A stretch of 58,830 bases of DNA from CAYJLW01 sp964370965. Lineage in GTDB: Bacteria; Actinomycetota; Acidimicrobiia; UBA2766. Below, piece after piece: positions 41,308 to 48,989 of this stretch (the first letter of the stretch is position 1; every line of letters begins with the position of its first letter). The notes under the pieces were generated by a model. The model did no database searches and had not been told where the DNA came from. It was given only the letters and a program-made list of their open reading frames with translations. The stretch is taken from contig CAYJLW010000016.1 in the NCBI GenBank assembly GCA_964370965.1, positions 1 to 58,830 on the forward strand, given 5' to 3'. Both the position numbers and the translations under genes were made by a program.

Positions 41308-41674
41308 CCCCGAGTTCCGTCTCCTCGACATCATCGATCATGCGGACAACGCGATCGAGCAGTGTCACGACGTTGCCGTGGAGGAGTTCCTTGCGGACAG
41401 GCGGCTGCGCGAATCGGTGCTGCACTCCCTGATGGTGGTCGGCGAGGCCGCGGGCCACCTTCCGGAGGAGATCACGGCGGCGATGTCGTCGATTCCGTGG
41501 CCCCGGGTTCGTGCCTTTCCCAACGTCATCATCCACGAGTACTTCGGCGTCCGTCTCGGTGAGGCGTGGGGTGCCGTCACCGACGACCTGCCCGTGCTGC
41601 GGGCCGAGGTGTGGCGGGTCCTGCAGGAGCGGTTCCCGGAGGCCGCCCGGCGCTACGAGGAGGAGCGGCCGTGA
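41297..41674 (+). CDS. hepT: HEPN toxin-like protein, copy 1 (active-site Arg lost)
   Basis: Encodes 125 residues, starting MPRDPEFRLLDIIDHADNAIEQC. A four-helix HEPN (HepT) protein; active relatives are ribonucleases using an RX4-6H motif, here expected as RX4HXY. The segment reads FPNVIIHEYFG: the Arg two positions before V is Pro, while His and the AMPylation-target Tyr remain. The only nearby Arg (RAF) is too far (RX7H). Copy 2 has FRNLVVHEYFG with the Arg intact. Copy 1 may therefore be an inactive toxin or a modulator that still binds MntA. The last 40 residues (VLRAEVWRVLQERFPEAARRYEEERP) are nearly identical to copy 2. Confidence 0.88.
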   Translation: MPRDPEFRLLDIIDHADNAIEQCHDVAVEEFLADRRLRESVLHSLMVVGEAAGHLPEEITAAMSSIPWPRVRAFPNVIIHEYFGVRLGEAWGAVTDDLPVLRAEVWRVLQERFPEAARRYEEERP

Positions 41675-41717
41675 GCGCCGGGAAGCGGGTGGCGCCCGGG
41701 GCCACAATGGGGGCGTC

Positions 41718-42023
41718 ATGAAGCTGCGCGAGGGCCTCGAGATCGACGACGAACGTCTCGCCGACATCTGCCGGCGCTACCACGTCCACGAGCTCGCCCT
41801 GTTCGGTTCCGTGCTGCGGGACGACTTCGGCCCCGACAGCGACGTAGACCTCCTGTATGTGTTCGAGCCGGACGCCGCAATCGATCTCTTCGAGCTCGGG
41901 GACCTCACCGAGGAGCTGGAGGCGCTCATCGGCCGTAAGGTCGATCTCGTGCCCAAGAAGTACCTGCATTGGTACATCCGCGACCGCGTGCTGGCCGAAG
42001 CGAGGCCCGTGTATGCCGCGTGA
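41718..42023 (+). CDS. mntA: MNT-type nucleotidyltransferase antitoxin, copy 2
   Basis: Encodes 101 residues, near-identical to copy 1 over the first 47 residues, with the same GSX10DXD motif (GSVLRDDFGPDSDVD) and the same C-terminal 37 residues. A diverged middle (YVFEPDAAIDLFELGDLTEELEALIG, two residues longer) suggests specificity drift for its own HEPN partner. ATG 41718 lies 43 bp after the stop of HEPN copy 1, within relic sequence of the mod and res genes. It overlaps the second HEPN gene by 11 nt, as in copy 1. Confidence 0.92.
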   Translation: MKLREGLEIDDERLADICRRYHVHELALFGSVLRDDFGPDSDVDLLYVFEPDAAIDLFELGDLTEELEALIGRKVDLVPKKYLHWYIRDRVLAEARPVYAA

Positions 42024-42390
42024 TCCGGAACTACGTCTCCTCGACATCATCGATCACGCGGACAACGTGATCGAGCAGTGCGAGGGCGAAACGCGACAAG
42101 CCTTCGCTGCGGACAGGCGGCTGCATCAGGCGGTTCTCTACTCCCTCGTCGTCATCGGAGAGGCGGCGGCGAACCTCCCCGAGTTGTTGACGGCCGCCAT
42201 ACCGACGGTGCCATGGCCGCGCGTCCGTGGATTCCGCAACCTCGTCGTCCACGAGTACTTCGGCGTCCAGATGGACGAGGTGTGGAGGGCCGCCACGCAG
42301 CGAGTACCCGTGCTCCGGGCCGAGGTGTGGCGGGTTCTCCAGGAGCGGTTCCCGGAGGCGGCCCGGCGCTACGAGGAGGAGCGGCCGTGA
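42013..42390 (+). CDS. hepT: HEPN RNase toxin, copy 2 (intact RX4HXY motif)
   Basis: Encodes 125 residues, starting MPRDPELRLLDIIDHADNVIEQC. The motif RGFRNLVVHEYFG contains RNLVVHEY, a perfect RX4HXY: Arg and His for RNA cleavage and Tyr as the AMPylation target of MntA. The middle helices (EGETRQAFAADRRLHQAVLYSLVVIGEAA) have diverged from copy 1. Its stop overlaps the methyltransferase GTG start (GTGA), so toxin and methyltransferase are translationally coupled. It is likely the functional toxin of the pair, kept off by the nucleotidyltransferase. Being inside an R-M operon suggests a back-up abortive response. Confidence 0.92.
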   Translation: MPRDPELRLLDIIDHADNVIEQCEGETRQAFAADRRLHQAVLYSLVVIGEAAANLPELLTAAIPTVPWPRVRGFRNLVVHEYFGVQMDEVWRAATQRVPVLRAEVWRVLQERFPEAARRYEEERP

Positions 42391-45077
42391 GCGCGAAGAA
42401 GCAGGTTGCGGGACCGACGCCGGTGGAGGCGATCCGCCACGACGAGCGGCGGGTGAACATCCCCACCGAGGAGCTGCGGGACTTCGCCGCCGCCGACGAG
42501 GACGCCCCCGGCGCCGTCCTCTACCCCCGGGACCCGTCCCTGGACCCGCAGCTCGTCTGGGCGGGCAAGGACGCCCAGGACGCCGCCCCCCTGGAGGTCC
42601 CGGCCGTGCCGGTCTACATCCAGGAGAAGGTCCACCCCCGGGTGATCGTCGAGAACCTCCGCAGCACCGCCGCCGCAGGCGAGCCCGAGCCCGAGCTCAC
42701 CCTCTTCGACGACTTCAACGGCATCGCTTTCGACGAGCTCGTCGAGTTCTACGCCCACGACCAGAACTGGTCCAACCGCATGATCCTGGGCGACTCCCTC
42801 CTCGTCATGACCTCCCTGGCGGACAAGGAGCGCCTCAAGGGCAAGGTGCAGATGATCTACCTGGACCCGCCCTACGGCATCAAGTTCGGCTCGAACTGGC
42901 AGGTCTCCACCCGGAAGCGGGACGTGAAGGACGGCAAGGTCACCGACGCCACCCGCCAGCCCGAGATGATCAAGGCATTCCGGGACACCTGGGAGCTCGG
43001 CGTCCACTCCTACCTCGCCTACCTCCGCGACCGGTTCGTGGTGGCCCGCGAGCTCCTCACGGACACGGGCTCGGTCTTCGTGCAGATCGGCGACGAGAAC
43101 GTCCACCTCGTGCGCTGCCTCATGGACGAGGTCTTCGGCTCCGAGAACTTCGTCAGCCTGATCACGTTCAAGAAGACGAGCGGGGCGGGCAGCTTCGCCG
43201 GCGGCACGAACGTGCTGGCGAGCACCAACGACTACCTCGTCTGGTACGCCAAGGACGTCGGCCAGGTGAAGTACCGCCAGCTCTACCGGGACAAGGTGGT
43301 CGGCAGCGACGGCGGCGGCGCCTACGCCTGGGTCGAGGCACCGGACGGCGAACGTCGGCGTGGGAGAGCCGCCGAGTTGCATGACCTTCCGGCCGGATGG
43401 CGCGTTCTCCGGCCCGACAATCTCACTTCGCAGACGACCCGAGAAGCGCAGACGACGGTATTCAATGTCGATGTGGGCGGCAATACGTACCGACCGAGCA
43501 AGGGTGGTTGGAAGACGAACAAGGAGGGCATGGCACGTCTCCTGGCCGCCGACCGTCTCCTTCCGGTCGGCAAGACCCTCTCCTTCGTGCGGTACTTCGA
43601 CGACTTCCCGGCGTTCGCGATCACGAACATGTGGGACGACACGACGACAGCGGGATTCGCCGACCCGAAGACCTACGTCGTGCAGACGAACACGAAGGTG
43701 GTGGAGCGCTGCCTGCTCATGACCACCGACCCCGGCGACCTCGTGCTGGACCCGACGTGCGGGTCGGGGACGACGGCGTACGTGGCGGAGCAGCGGGGGC
43801 GGCGCTGGATCACGGTCGACACGTCCCGGGTGGCGCTCGCCCTCGCCCGCACCCGGCTGATGGCAGCCCGGTACCCGGCCTACCTCCTCGCCGACAGCCC
43901 GGAGGGGGCGGCGAAGGAGGCCGAGCTCGGCGGCGCCACCCCGCCGGAGCCGCCCCCGGCGGGCCGGGACGTCCGCAAGGGCTTCGTCTGCCGGCGGGTC
44001 CCGCACGTGACGTTGAAGTCGATCGCCCAGAACCCCGACGTCCGGGAGGGCATGAGCCGGGAGGCGGTGGCGGCCGCCGTCGCCCGCCATGCCGAGGTCG
44101 AGGTGCTCGTCGACCAGCCCTACGTGGACGCGAAGAAGGTGCGGGTCACGGGCCCGTTCACGGTGGAGAGCCTCTCGCCCCACCGGGTGCTCTCCACGGA
44201 CGTCCCGTTGCCCGCCGGGGAGGCCGCCGCGGACACGGACCCGGCGGCGGTGCCCTTCGAGACCATGATCCTGGACAACCTCCGGGCCTCCGGTGTGCAG
44301 AACACCGTGCGGGGCGAGCGCCTCGTGTTCGACACGCTGGCGCCCTTCGCCGGCCGCTGGCTCCAGGGCAGGGGGGAGTACACGGACAAGGGCGGCGAGG
44401 TCCGCGCCGTGGCGGTCTCGATCGGTCCGGAGCACGCCACCGTGGGCGGCGAGTGGGTGAAGGAGGCCGCCAAGGAGTCCCTCAAGGGTGCCGGCTTCGA
44501 CGTCCTCCTCGTGTGCGCGTTCGCGTTCGACGCCCGGGCGGGCACGACAGCGAAGGAATTCGAGCCCCCGGGCGGCGCCGGCTTCGCCGTCGCCCGCGAG
44601 GAGCACGTGGGGCGGCTGCCGGTCCTCCTCGTACGCATGAACCCGGACCTCTCCATGGGCGGGGACCTGCTGAAGAAGACCGGGGCGGGGAACCTCTTCA
44701 TGGTCTTCGGGGAGCCCGACGTCGCCGTCGAGGAGGCGGCCGAGGGCGAGTACGTCGTGGAGGTCAGGGGCGTGGACGTCTACGACCCCACCACGGGCGA
44801 GCTCCGCTCCTCGGCCACAGACGACGTCGCCTGCTGGTTCGTGGACACGAACTACGACGGCGAGAGCTTCTTCGTCCGCCACGCCTACTTCACCGGCGCC
44901 GGCGACCCGTACAAGAAGCTCAAGGCCGCCCTGCGCGCCGACGTCGACGAGGACGCCTGGGCGTCCCTCTACTCCACCCGCAGCCGCCCTTTCACCGCCC
45001 CCGAGACCCGCTGCATCGCCGTCAAGGTCATCAACCACTACGGCGACGAGGTCATGAAGGTCTACGACGTGCCGTGA
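42387..45077 (+). CDS. Type III-like site-specific DNA methyltransferase (Mod)
   Basis: Encodes 896 residues from GTG 42387, overlapping the second HEPN stop. It is a beta-class amino-methyltransferase. The catalytic motif IV is VQMIYLDPPYGIKFGSNWQ (about 152-170), target-recognition sequence follows, and the AdoMet motif I DLVLDPTCGSGTTAYVAEQRGRRW is split here for length (about 451-475). An RXR(K) region ITVDTSRVALALARTRL follows. The C-terminal 400 residues continue with an alpha/beta domain (VFDTLAPFAGRWLQGRGEY, LLVCAFAFDA, LLVRMNPDLSMGG) also seen in type III-like Mod proteins that pair with BPTD_3080-type Res. It protects host DNA and gives the specificity for restriction. With res it brackets the MNT-HEPN copies. 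Confidence 0.9.
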   Translation: MSAKKQVAGPTPVEAIRHDERRVNIPTEELRDFAAADEDAPGAVLYPRDPSLDPQLVWAGKDAQDAAPLEVPAVPVYIQEKVHPRVIVENLRSTAAAGEPEPELTLFDDFNGIAFDELVEFYAHDQNWSNRMILGDSLLVMTSLADKERLKGKVQMIYLDPPYGIKFGSNWQVSTRKRDVKDGKVTDATRQPEMIKAFRDTWELGVHSYLAYLRDRFVVARELLTDTGSVFVQIGDENVHLVRCLMDEVFGSENFVSLITFKKTSGAGSFAGGTNVLASTNDYLVWYAKDVGQVKYRQLYRDKVVGSDGGGAYAWVEAPDGERRRGRAAELHDLPAGWRVLRPDNLTSQTTREAQTTVFNVDVGGNTYRPSKGGWKTNKEGMARLLAADRLLPVGKTLSFVRYFDDFPAFAITNMWDDTTTAGFADPKTYVVQTNTKVVERCLLMTTDPGDLVLDPTCGSGTTAYVAEQRGRRWITVDTSRVALALARTRLMAARYPAYLLADSPEGAAKEAELGGATPPEPPPAGRDVRKGFVCRRVPHVTLKSIAQNPDVREGMSREAVAAAVARHAEVEVLVDQPYVDAKKVRVTGPFTVESLSPHRVLSTDVPLPAGEAAADTDPAAVPFETMILDNLRASGVQNTVRGERLVFDTLAPFAGRWLQGRGEYTDKGGEVRAVAVSIGPEHATVGGEWVKEAAKESLKGAGFDVLLVCAFAFDARAGTTAKEFEPPGGAGFAVAREEHVGRLPVLLVRMNPDLSMGGDLLKKTGAGNLFMVFGEPDVAVEEAAEGEYVVEVRGVDVYDPTTGELRSSATDDVACWFVDTNYDGESFFVRHAYFTGAGDPYKKLKAALRADVDEDAWASLYSTRSRPFTAPETRCIAVKVINHYGDEVMKVYDVP

Positions 45078-45087
45078 GGCGTCCGGC

Positions 45088-45930
45088 GTGTCGCGCGGTG
45101 CCTCGACCGGGGCTCGCGCCGTGAGCCCGGCGGGCGGATCGGCGCACGCGGAGTACCGGCGGAGGCGCCGGAGGGATCGGGAGCGCCGTCGGCGGCGACG
45201 GCCGGTGGTCGCGGCGATGGTGTTGCCGGCGGCGATCGCTGCTGCCATCGGGATCTACGCCGGAGGCTCTCTCCTGAGCTCGCTCGGTCATGCCGACCGG
45301 CCTGCCTTGGGCCCCGCGGCGGTTCGGTGGTCGGCGGTCGTGGGCGGTCTGCTCGTGGGTCTTGCGGTGGCGGCGGACCTCCTCTCGCCACGTCGGACCA
45401 CGGAGGCCTGGCGTATCGGCGCGGAGGGGGAGGAACGCACCGCCGCTCTCCTCGCCGGGCTCCACCGCCGCGGGTGGGTCGTCCTCCACGACCGTCGGGC
45501 TCGGGGGCGGCGAGGGAACATCGATCATGTGGTCGTGGGTCCGGGCGGTGTCTTCGTGATCGACACGAAGTCCTGGAAGGGGGTCATCGAGATCGGCAGG
45601 CGTGGGGCGCGACACAACGGGCGGGACATGGCGGCGGCGGTCGACGGAGTCCGTCGCCAGGTGGCCGACGTCCAGTCCGTGTCGGCCGGAGCAGCGGTCG
45701 GGGTCTACGGCGTGCTCGCCATCCACCGCGCAAGGGTCCGTCGTCGCGCCTTCGCCGGCCGCGATGTCGGCGGCGTGCTCGTCGTACCCGCCGGGGACCT
45801 GCCGCGACTGTTGCGCCGGAGGCCGTGCGTGCTCTCGCCGAGCGAGGTCGAATACGCCGCCGCCGTCCTCGACTCGGCGCTGGCGAGGGCGACTTCGGGC
45901 GCCGACGTCCCGCCACCGCACCCAAAATGA
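45088..45930 (+). CDS. Membrane protein with NERD (nuclease-related) domain
   Basis: Encodes 280 residues; GTG 45088 lies 10 bp after the mod stop, with GTG 45121 an alternative. A basic N-terminus (Arg-rich to about residue 38) is followed by two transmembrane helices (PVVAAMVLPAAIAAAIGIYAGG split here, about 39-60, and SAVVGGLLVGLAVAADLL, about 80-97). The NERD domain (about 108-225) shows WRIGAEGEERTAALLAGL, VVLHDRR, GNIDHVVVGPGGVFVIDTKSWKG, the D...D-x-K nuclease-fold signature. NERD proteins are linked to DNA processing or foreign DNA response, but function is unproven. Its last codons and stop come from palindrome copy B, so the C-terminus may be recently altered. Possibly part of the restriction operon by spacing. 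Confidence 0.82.
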   Translation: MSRGASTGARAVSPAGGSAHAEYRRRRRRDRERRRRRRPVVAAMVLPAAIAAAIGIYAGGSLLSSLGHADRPALGPAAVRWSAVVGGLLVGLAVAADLLSPRRTTEAWRIGAEGEERTAALLAGLHRRGWVVLHDRRARGRRGNIDHVVVGPGGVFVIDTKSWKGVIEIGRRGARHNGRDMAAAVDGVRRQVADVQSVSAGAAVGVYGVLAIHRARVRRRAFAGRDVGGVLVVPAGDLPRLLRRRPCVLSPSEVEYAAAVLDSALARATSGADVPPPHPK

Positions 45931-45972
45931 TGCCGTTGTCCCGGTATTGCGGGCAAGCGGCATCAGATTGGG
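45921..45972. repeat. Dispersed palindrome, copy B
   Basis: CCCAAAATGATGCCGTTGTC (45921 on) pairs imperfectly with a GCGGCATCAGATTGGG arm ending at 45972, around TATT. The core TGATGCCGTTGTCCCGG is the same as in copy A, and the tail GGGGTCCGGCATC is also shared. It overlaps the stop codon of the NERD gene and lies between convergent genes. Confidence 0.82.
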
Positions 45973-46081
45973 GGTCCGGCATCGCTTTGCCCCCCGCCGC
46001 CCGGCCCCCGCTCCGCCCGGCGCCCCGCCGGCCCGCCGCTCCGCCCGGCCCCGGCCCTCCGCCCCGCTGTCCCGCCGACCC

Positions 46082-47626
46082 TCAGCGGCCCGTGACCTTG
46101 CGCACGAGGGACTGGGCGCGGTCGACGACGCCGCCGCCGAAGACCTGCTGGAGCATGAGCTTGGTCTGCTGGTAGGCGTTCTTGGGCTGCTTGAACGTGA
46201 GCATGTCGATGGGGAGGGGGAAGCGGAGCTCGGTGATCGCCTTCACGTGGCTGAACTCCCGGAGGCCCTCGTCGCCGTGGATGCGCCCGAAGCCGGAGTC
46301 CTGGAGGCCGCCGAAGGGCAGCGTCGGGATGCCCGAGAAGGTCATCACCGAGTTCACCGACGTCATGCCGGAGCGGATGCGCTCGGCGAGGCCACGCACG
46401 CCGGCGCGGCCGAAGACCGCCGAGCCGAGGCCGTAGTTCACGTCGTTGGCGAGGGCGACGGCGTCCTCGGCGCTGGCGACCTTCACGATGGGCAGGACGG
46501 GCCCGAAGGTCTCCTCGCGGGAGACCCTCATGTCCGGGGTCACGTCCACGAGGACGGTGGGCTCGACGAAGCTGTCGTGGACGGCGTCCGCCCCGCCCAC
46601 GAGGACCCGGGCGCCCTTGGCGACGGCATCCGCGATGTGGTCGCGGATGACGTCCACCTGCTCGGGGCGTGTGATGGCGCCGATCTGGGCGTCGTCGCCT
46701 GCCCCGGCTTTCACCTCGCGGGCGGCGGCGACCACGCGGTCGACGAAGGCGTCGTAGACGTTGTCGACGACGTAGGCCCGCTCGATGGACACGCACGCCT
46801 GGCCGGCGTTCGTGAAGGCGCCGTATACGGCGGCCTCGGCGGCGGCGTCGACGTCGGCGTCCGCAGCCACGATGAGCGGGTCCTTGCCGCCCAACTCCAG
46901 TACGACGGGGGTGAGGTTCTCGGCGGCGGCCGCCATCACCTTCTTGCCCGTGGCGGCGGACCCCGTGAAGGAGAGCTTGTCGACGTCGGACGTGGCGAGG
47001 GCGTGGCCGGTGCGCCCGTCGCCGGTCACCGCCTGGAGGACGTCGGGGATCGGGATGGCCGCCGCGGCGGCGTCGGCGAGCGCGGCGCCGACCAGTGGCG
47101 TGAGCTCCGAGGGCTTGAACACGACGGTGTTCCCGGCGGCGAGCGCGAAAGCGATCGAGCCCATCGGGGTGTGCACCGGGTAATTCCAGGGGCCGATCAC
47201 GCCCACGACACCCAGGGGGTGGTAGCTCACCGTGGCCTTGTGGTTGGCGAGGAGCCCGGGGGAGACGCGGCGGGTGCGCAGCACCCGGCCCGCCCGGGTG
47301 GCGGCGAAGGTGAGGAGGTTGCATCCCGACATCACCTCCTGGAGGGCGTCGAGGCGGGGCTTGCCGTTCTCGCGGTGGACGAGGTCGGCGAGGTCGTCGG
47401 CGCGGCGCACGATCTCGCGGCGCCAGGCGACGAGGTGGTCGCGACGCTCGGCGTGGCTCAGCGCCCCCCAGGCCGCGGCCGCGGTGCGGGCCCGCTCGAC
47501 GGCGGCGGCGACGTCGGCGGGGCCGAGGACGGGGACCGTCCCCAGGACCTCGCCGGTGGCGGGGTTGCGGGACTCCAGGGTGTCGATGCCGCGGGCATCG
47601 AGGAGAGCGGTGTCGGTGGCGGCCAT
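46082..47626 (-). CDS. Aldehyde dehydrogenase (succinate-semialdehyde type)
   Basis: Encodes 514 residues of the NAD(P)-dependent ALDH superfamily. Motifs: Rossmann region VIGPWNYPVHTPMGSIAFALAAGN (split; about 140-163, with the NYP motif), KPSELTPLVG (about 170), FTGSAATGKKV (about 218-228), the general-base Glu in LELGGKDPLIVA (about 242), and the nucleophile Cys in NAGQACVSIERAYV (about 274-287), then EETFGPVLPIVK (about 370). The PFGGLQDSGFGRIHG ending is typical of plain aldehyde dehydrogenases. ATG 47626 begins MAATDTALL. It is convergent with the NERD gene, with palindrome copy B between them. The substrate cannot be fixed from sequence. Confidence 0.93.
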   Translation of the reverse strand: MAATDTALLDARGIDTLESRNPATGEVLGTVPVLGPADVAAAVERARTAAAAWGALSHAERRDHLVAWRREIVRRADDLADLVHRENGKPRLDALQEVMSGCNLLTFAATRAGRVLRTRRVSPGLLANHKATVSYHPLGVVGVIGPWNYPVHTPMGSIAFALAAGNTVVFKPSELTPLVGAALADAAAAAIPIPDVLQAVTGDGRTGHALATSDVDKLSFTGSAATGKKVMAAAAENLTPVVLELGGKDPLIVAADADVDAAAEAAVYGAFTNAGQACVSIERAYVVDNVYDAFVDRVVAAAREVKAGAGDDAQIGAITRPEQVDVIRDHIADAVAKGARVLVGGADAVHDSFVEPTVLVDVTPDMRVSREETFGPVLPIVKVASAEDAVALANDVNYGLGSAVFGRAGVRGLAERIRSGMTSVNSVMTFSGIPTLPFGGLQDSGFGRIHGDEGLREFSHVKAITELRFPLPIDMLTFKQPKNAYQQTKLMLQQVFGGGVVDRAQSLVRKVTGR

Positions 47627-47657
47627 GCGTGTCCTCCGTCGAGATCCGGGGTTCCAT

Positions 47658-47751
47658 GGTGCCAGGCGGCGCCCGGACGCGCCAGGGGAGGAGCGTCACT
47701 CGCCGTCGGCGGGCGGGGGTGCCGGGCGGCGCCCCAACGCGCCAGGGGAGG
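47658..47751. repeat. Two 34-bp direct repeats, 60 bp apart
   Basis: GGTGCC(A/G)GGCGGCGCCC begins both copies (47658-47691 and 47718-47751), which differ at only three positions and end ACGCGCCAGGGGAGG. They lie in the divergent promoter region between the aldehyde dehydrogenase and YceI-like genes and could bind a regulator. Confidence 0.65.
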
Positions 47752-47772
47752 GGGCCGGCCCGGCCGGGTAGG

Positions 47773-47778
47773 TAGTCT
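47773..47778 (+). promoter_or_regulatory. -10 box of the YceI-like gene
   Basis: TAGTCT ends nine bases before ATG 47788, giving a nearly leaderless transcript. It follows the second 34-bp direct repeat by about 21 bases. Confidence 0.5.
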
Positions 47779-47787
47779 CCCGCCACG

Positions 47788-48285
47788 ATGCACTACGAGC
47801 TCCTCGCCGGAGAGTCCGAGATCGACATCACGGCGCACTCCTCCGTGCACAACACCCGTGCCCGCACGACCGCTCTGCAGGGCGGTTTCGACGCCGACCT
47901 CGCGGACGGCGTCCCTGTGGGTGAGGTGAGGGGAGGCGCCCGGGTCGCCGTGGCCTCGTTCAAGTCCGGGAACCGGCTGCTCGAGATGAACACCCTGCGC
48001 CACGTCGAAGCCCGCAAGCACCGTGAGGCGAGCTTCGAGATCGGAGCCGTGGCCCCCGAGGCCGACGGTCGTCTCCGCGTGTCGGGCACGATGACGTTCC
48101 ACGGCGTGGCCGTGGCCACGGAGGCGGTCGTGGACCTCGAAGTCGACGGCGACACGGTCAGGGTGCGGGGGTCGTGGCGCCTCGTGCAGTCCGACTACGG
48201 CCTCCGCCCGCCCCGCCTCCTCATGCTCAAGGTCGACGACGGCATCGACGTCGAGTTCACCCTCGTCGCCCGGGCGGCCGGCTGA
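47788..48285 (+). CDS. YceI-like lipid-binding protein
   Basis: Encodes 165 residues without signal peptide. The all-beta YceI lipocalin-like fold is indicated by SEIDITAHSSVHNTRARTTAL, LLEMNTLRHVEARKHREASFEIG (split), VSGTMTFHGVAVATEAVVDLE and the final YGLRPPRLLMLKVDDGIDVEF. The T-M-T/F-H-G-V strand and LxVxDxVxVEF end are typical. YceI proteins bind polyprenyl or quinone-like lipids in a barrel, usually outside the cytoplasm; this one looks cytoplasmic. Its start is nearly leaderless. Confidence 0.85.
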   Translation: MHYELLAGESEIDITAHSSVHNTRARTTALQGGFDADLADGVPVGEVRGGARVAVASFKSGNRLLEMNTLRHVEARKHREASFEIGAVAPEADGRLRVSGTMTFHGVAVATEAVVDLEVDGDTVRVRGSWRLVQSDYGLRPPRLLMLKVDDGIDVEFTLVARAAG

Positions 48286-48302
48286 TCCGGGGGGACGGCC
48301 CG

Positions 48303-48905
48303 TCAGGCGAGGGTGCCGACCCCGAAGACGATGCCTCCGGAGGCCCGCTCCACCCAATGGTCACCCACGTCGAAGCCCTGGCGCTCGAGCTCCGCGACGA
48401 ACTCCTGGCCGCCGAAACGGTCCTCCGCGGGGTGCTCTGTGAAGGTGCGCGTGGACCAGCGCTGCAGGATGCGGTCTGTGACCTCCTTGAAGAAGAAGCG
48501 GCCGCCGGGTTTCAGGACGCGTCGGATCTCGGCGAGGGCGTCCGTCCAGACAGGGACGTGGTGGATGATCCCGAAGTCGAAGACGGCGTCGTAGTGGTCG
48601 TCGGGGGCGTCGACGGCGGTGACGTCGCCCACGGTGACGTCCCATCGGTCGCGGGGCCGGCGCCCGAGGCGGCGGCGGGCGAGGGCGACCTGGTCGGGGT
48701 CGAGGTCGACGGCGTCCACGTGGGAGGCCCCGAAGACGTCGAGGACGATTTCCGTGCCCACGCCCCGGCCGCAGCCCACCTCGAGGACGCGGCCGCCCTC
48801 GACCCGGCCGCCGAGGCGGGCCAGCAGGGGCGCCTCGACGCGCCACTGGCGCATCGCCCGCACCGGGTTGTTCATGAGGGCCTTCTCGACGCTGTTCAGC
48901 TTCAT
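48303..48905 (-). CDS. Class I SAM-dependent methyltransferase, copy 1
   Basis: Encodes 200 residues from ATG 48905, starting MKLNSVEKALMNNPVRAMRQW. SAM-binding motif I is VLEVGCGRGVGTEIVL (about 43-58), followed by acidic motif II ending VDAVDLDPDQVALA (about 66-80), motif III VGDVTAVDAPDDHYDAVFDFGIIHH (split; about 97-120) and the post-motif LAEIRRVLKPGGRFFFKEV (about 130-148). It is a UbiE/Methyltransf_11 type small-molecule methyltransferase. A second copy of almost equal sequence lies just downstream in window order (48990-49592). The two diverge in the last third. Substrate unknown. Confidence 0.93.
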   Translation of the reverse strand: MKLNSVEKALMNNPVRAMRQWRVEAPLLARLGGRVEGGRVLEVGCGRGVGTEIVLDVFGASHVDAVDLDPDQVALARRRLGRRPRDRWDVTVGDVTAVDAPDDHYDAVFDFGIIHHVPVWTDALAEIRRVLKPGGRFFFKEVTDRILQRWSTRTFTEHPAEDRFGGQEFVAELERQGFDVGDHWVERASGGIVFGVGTLA

Positions 48906-48989
48906 GGCCGCCCGCCCTTCTCGCCGCCGGGGGATTCCGCCGCGTCGCGGAGCCAGGGTAGTGGCCTCTGCGAACGGGGGGGCCGCCCG

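Larger units (their letters stand above)
40993..42418 (+). repeat. Tandem duplication of the MNT-HEPN unit (period about 710 bp)
   Basis: 40993-41702 and 41703-42418 are two copies of one unit. GCCACAATGGGGGCGTCATG occurs at 40991-41010 and 41701-41720. The junction (41672-41720) contains a relic of the methyltransferase 5' end (GTGAGCGCCGGGAAGCGGGT against GTGAGCGCGAAGAAGCAGGT) followed by a relic of the restriction gene 3' end. So the duplicated unit ran from the res tail to the mod start. End points are approximate. Confidence 0.85.
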
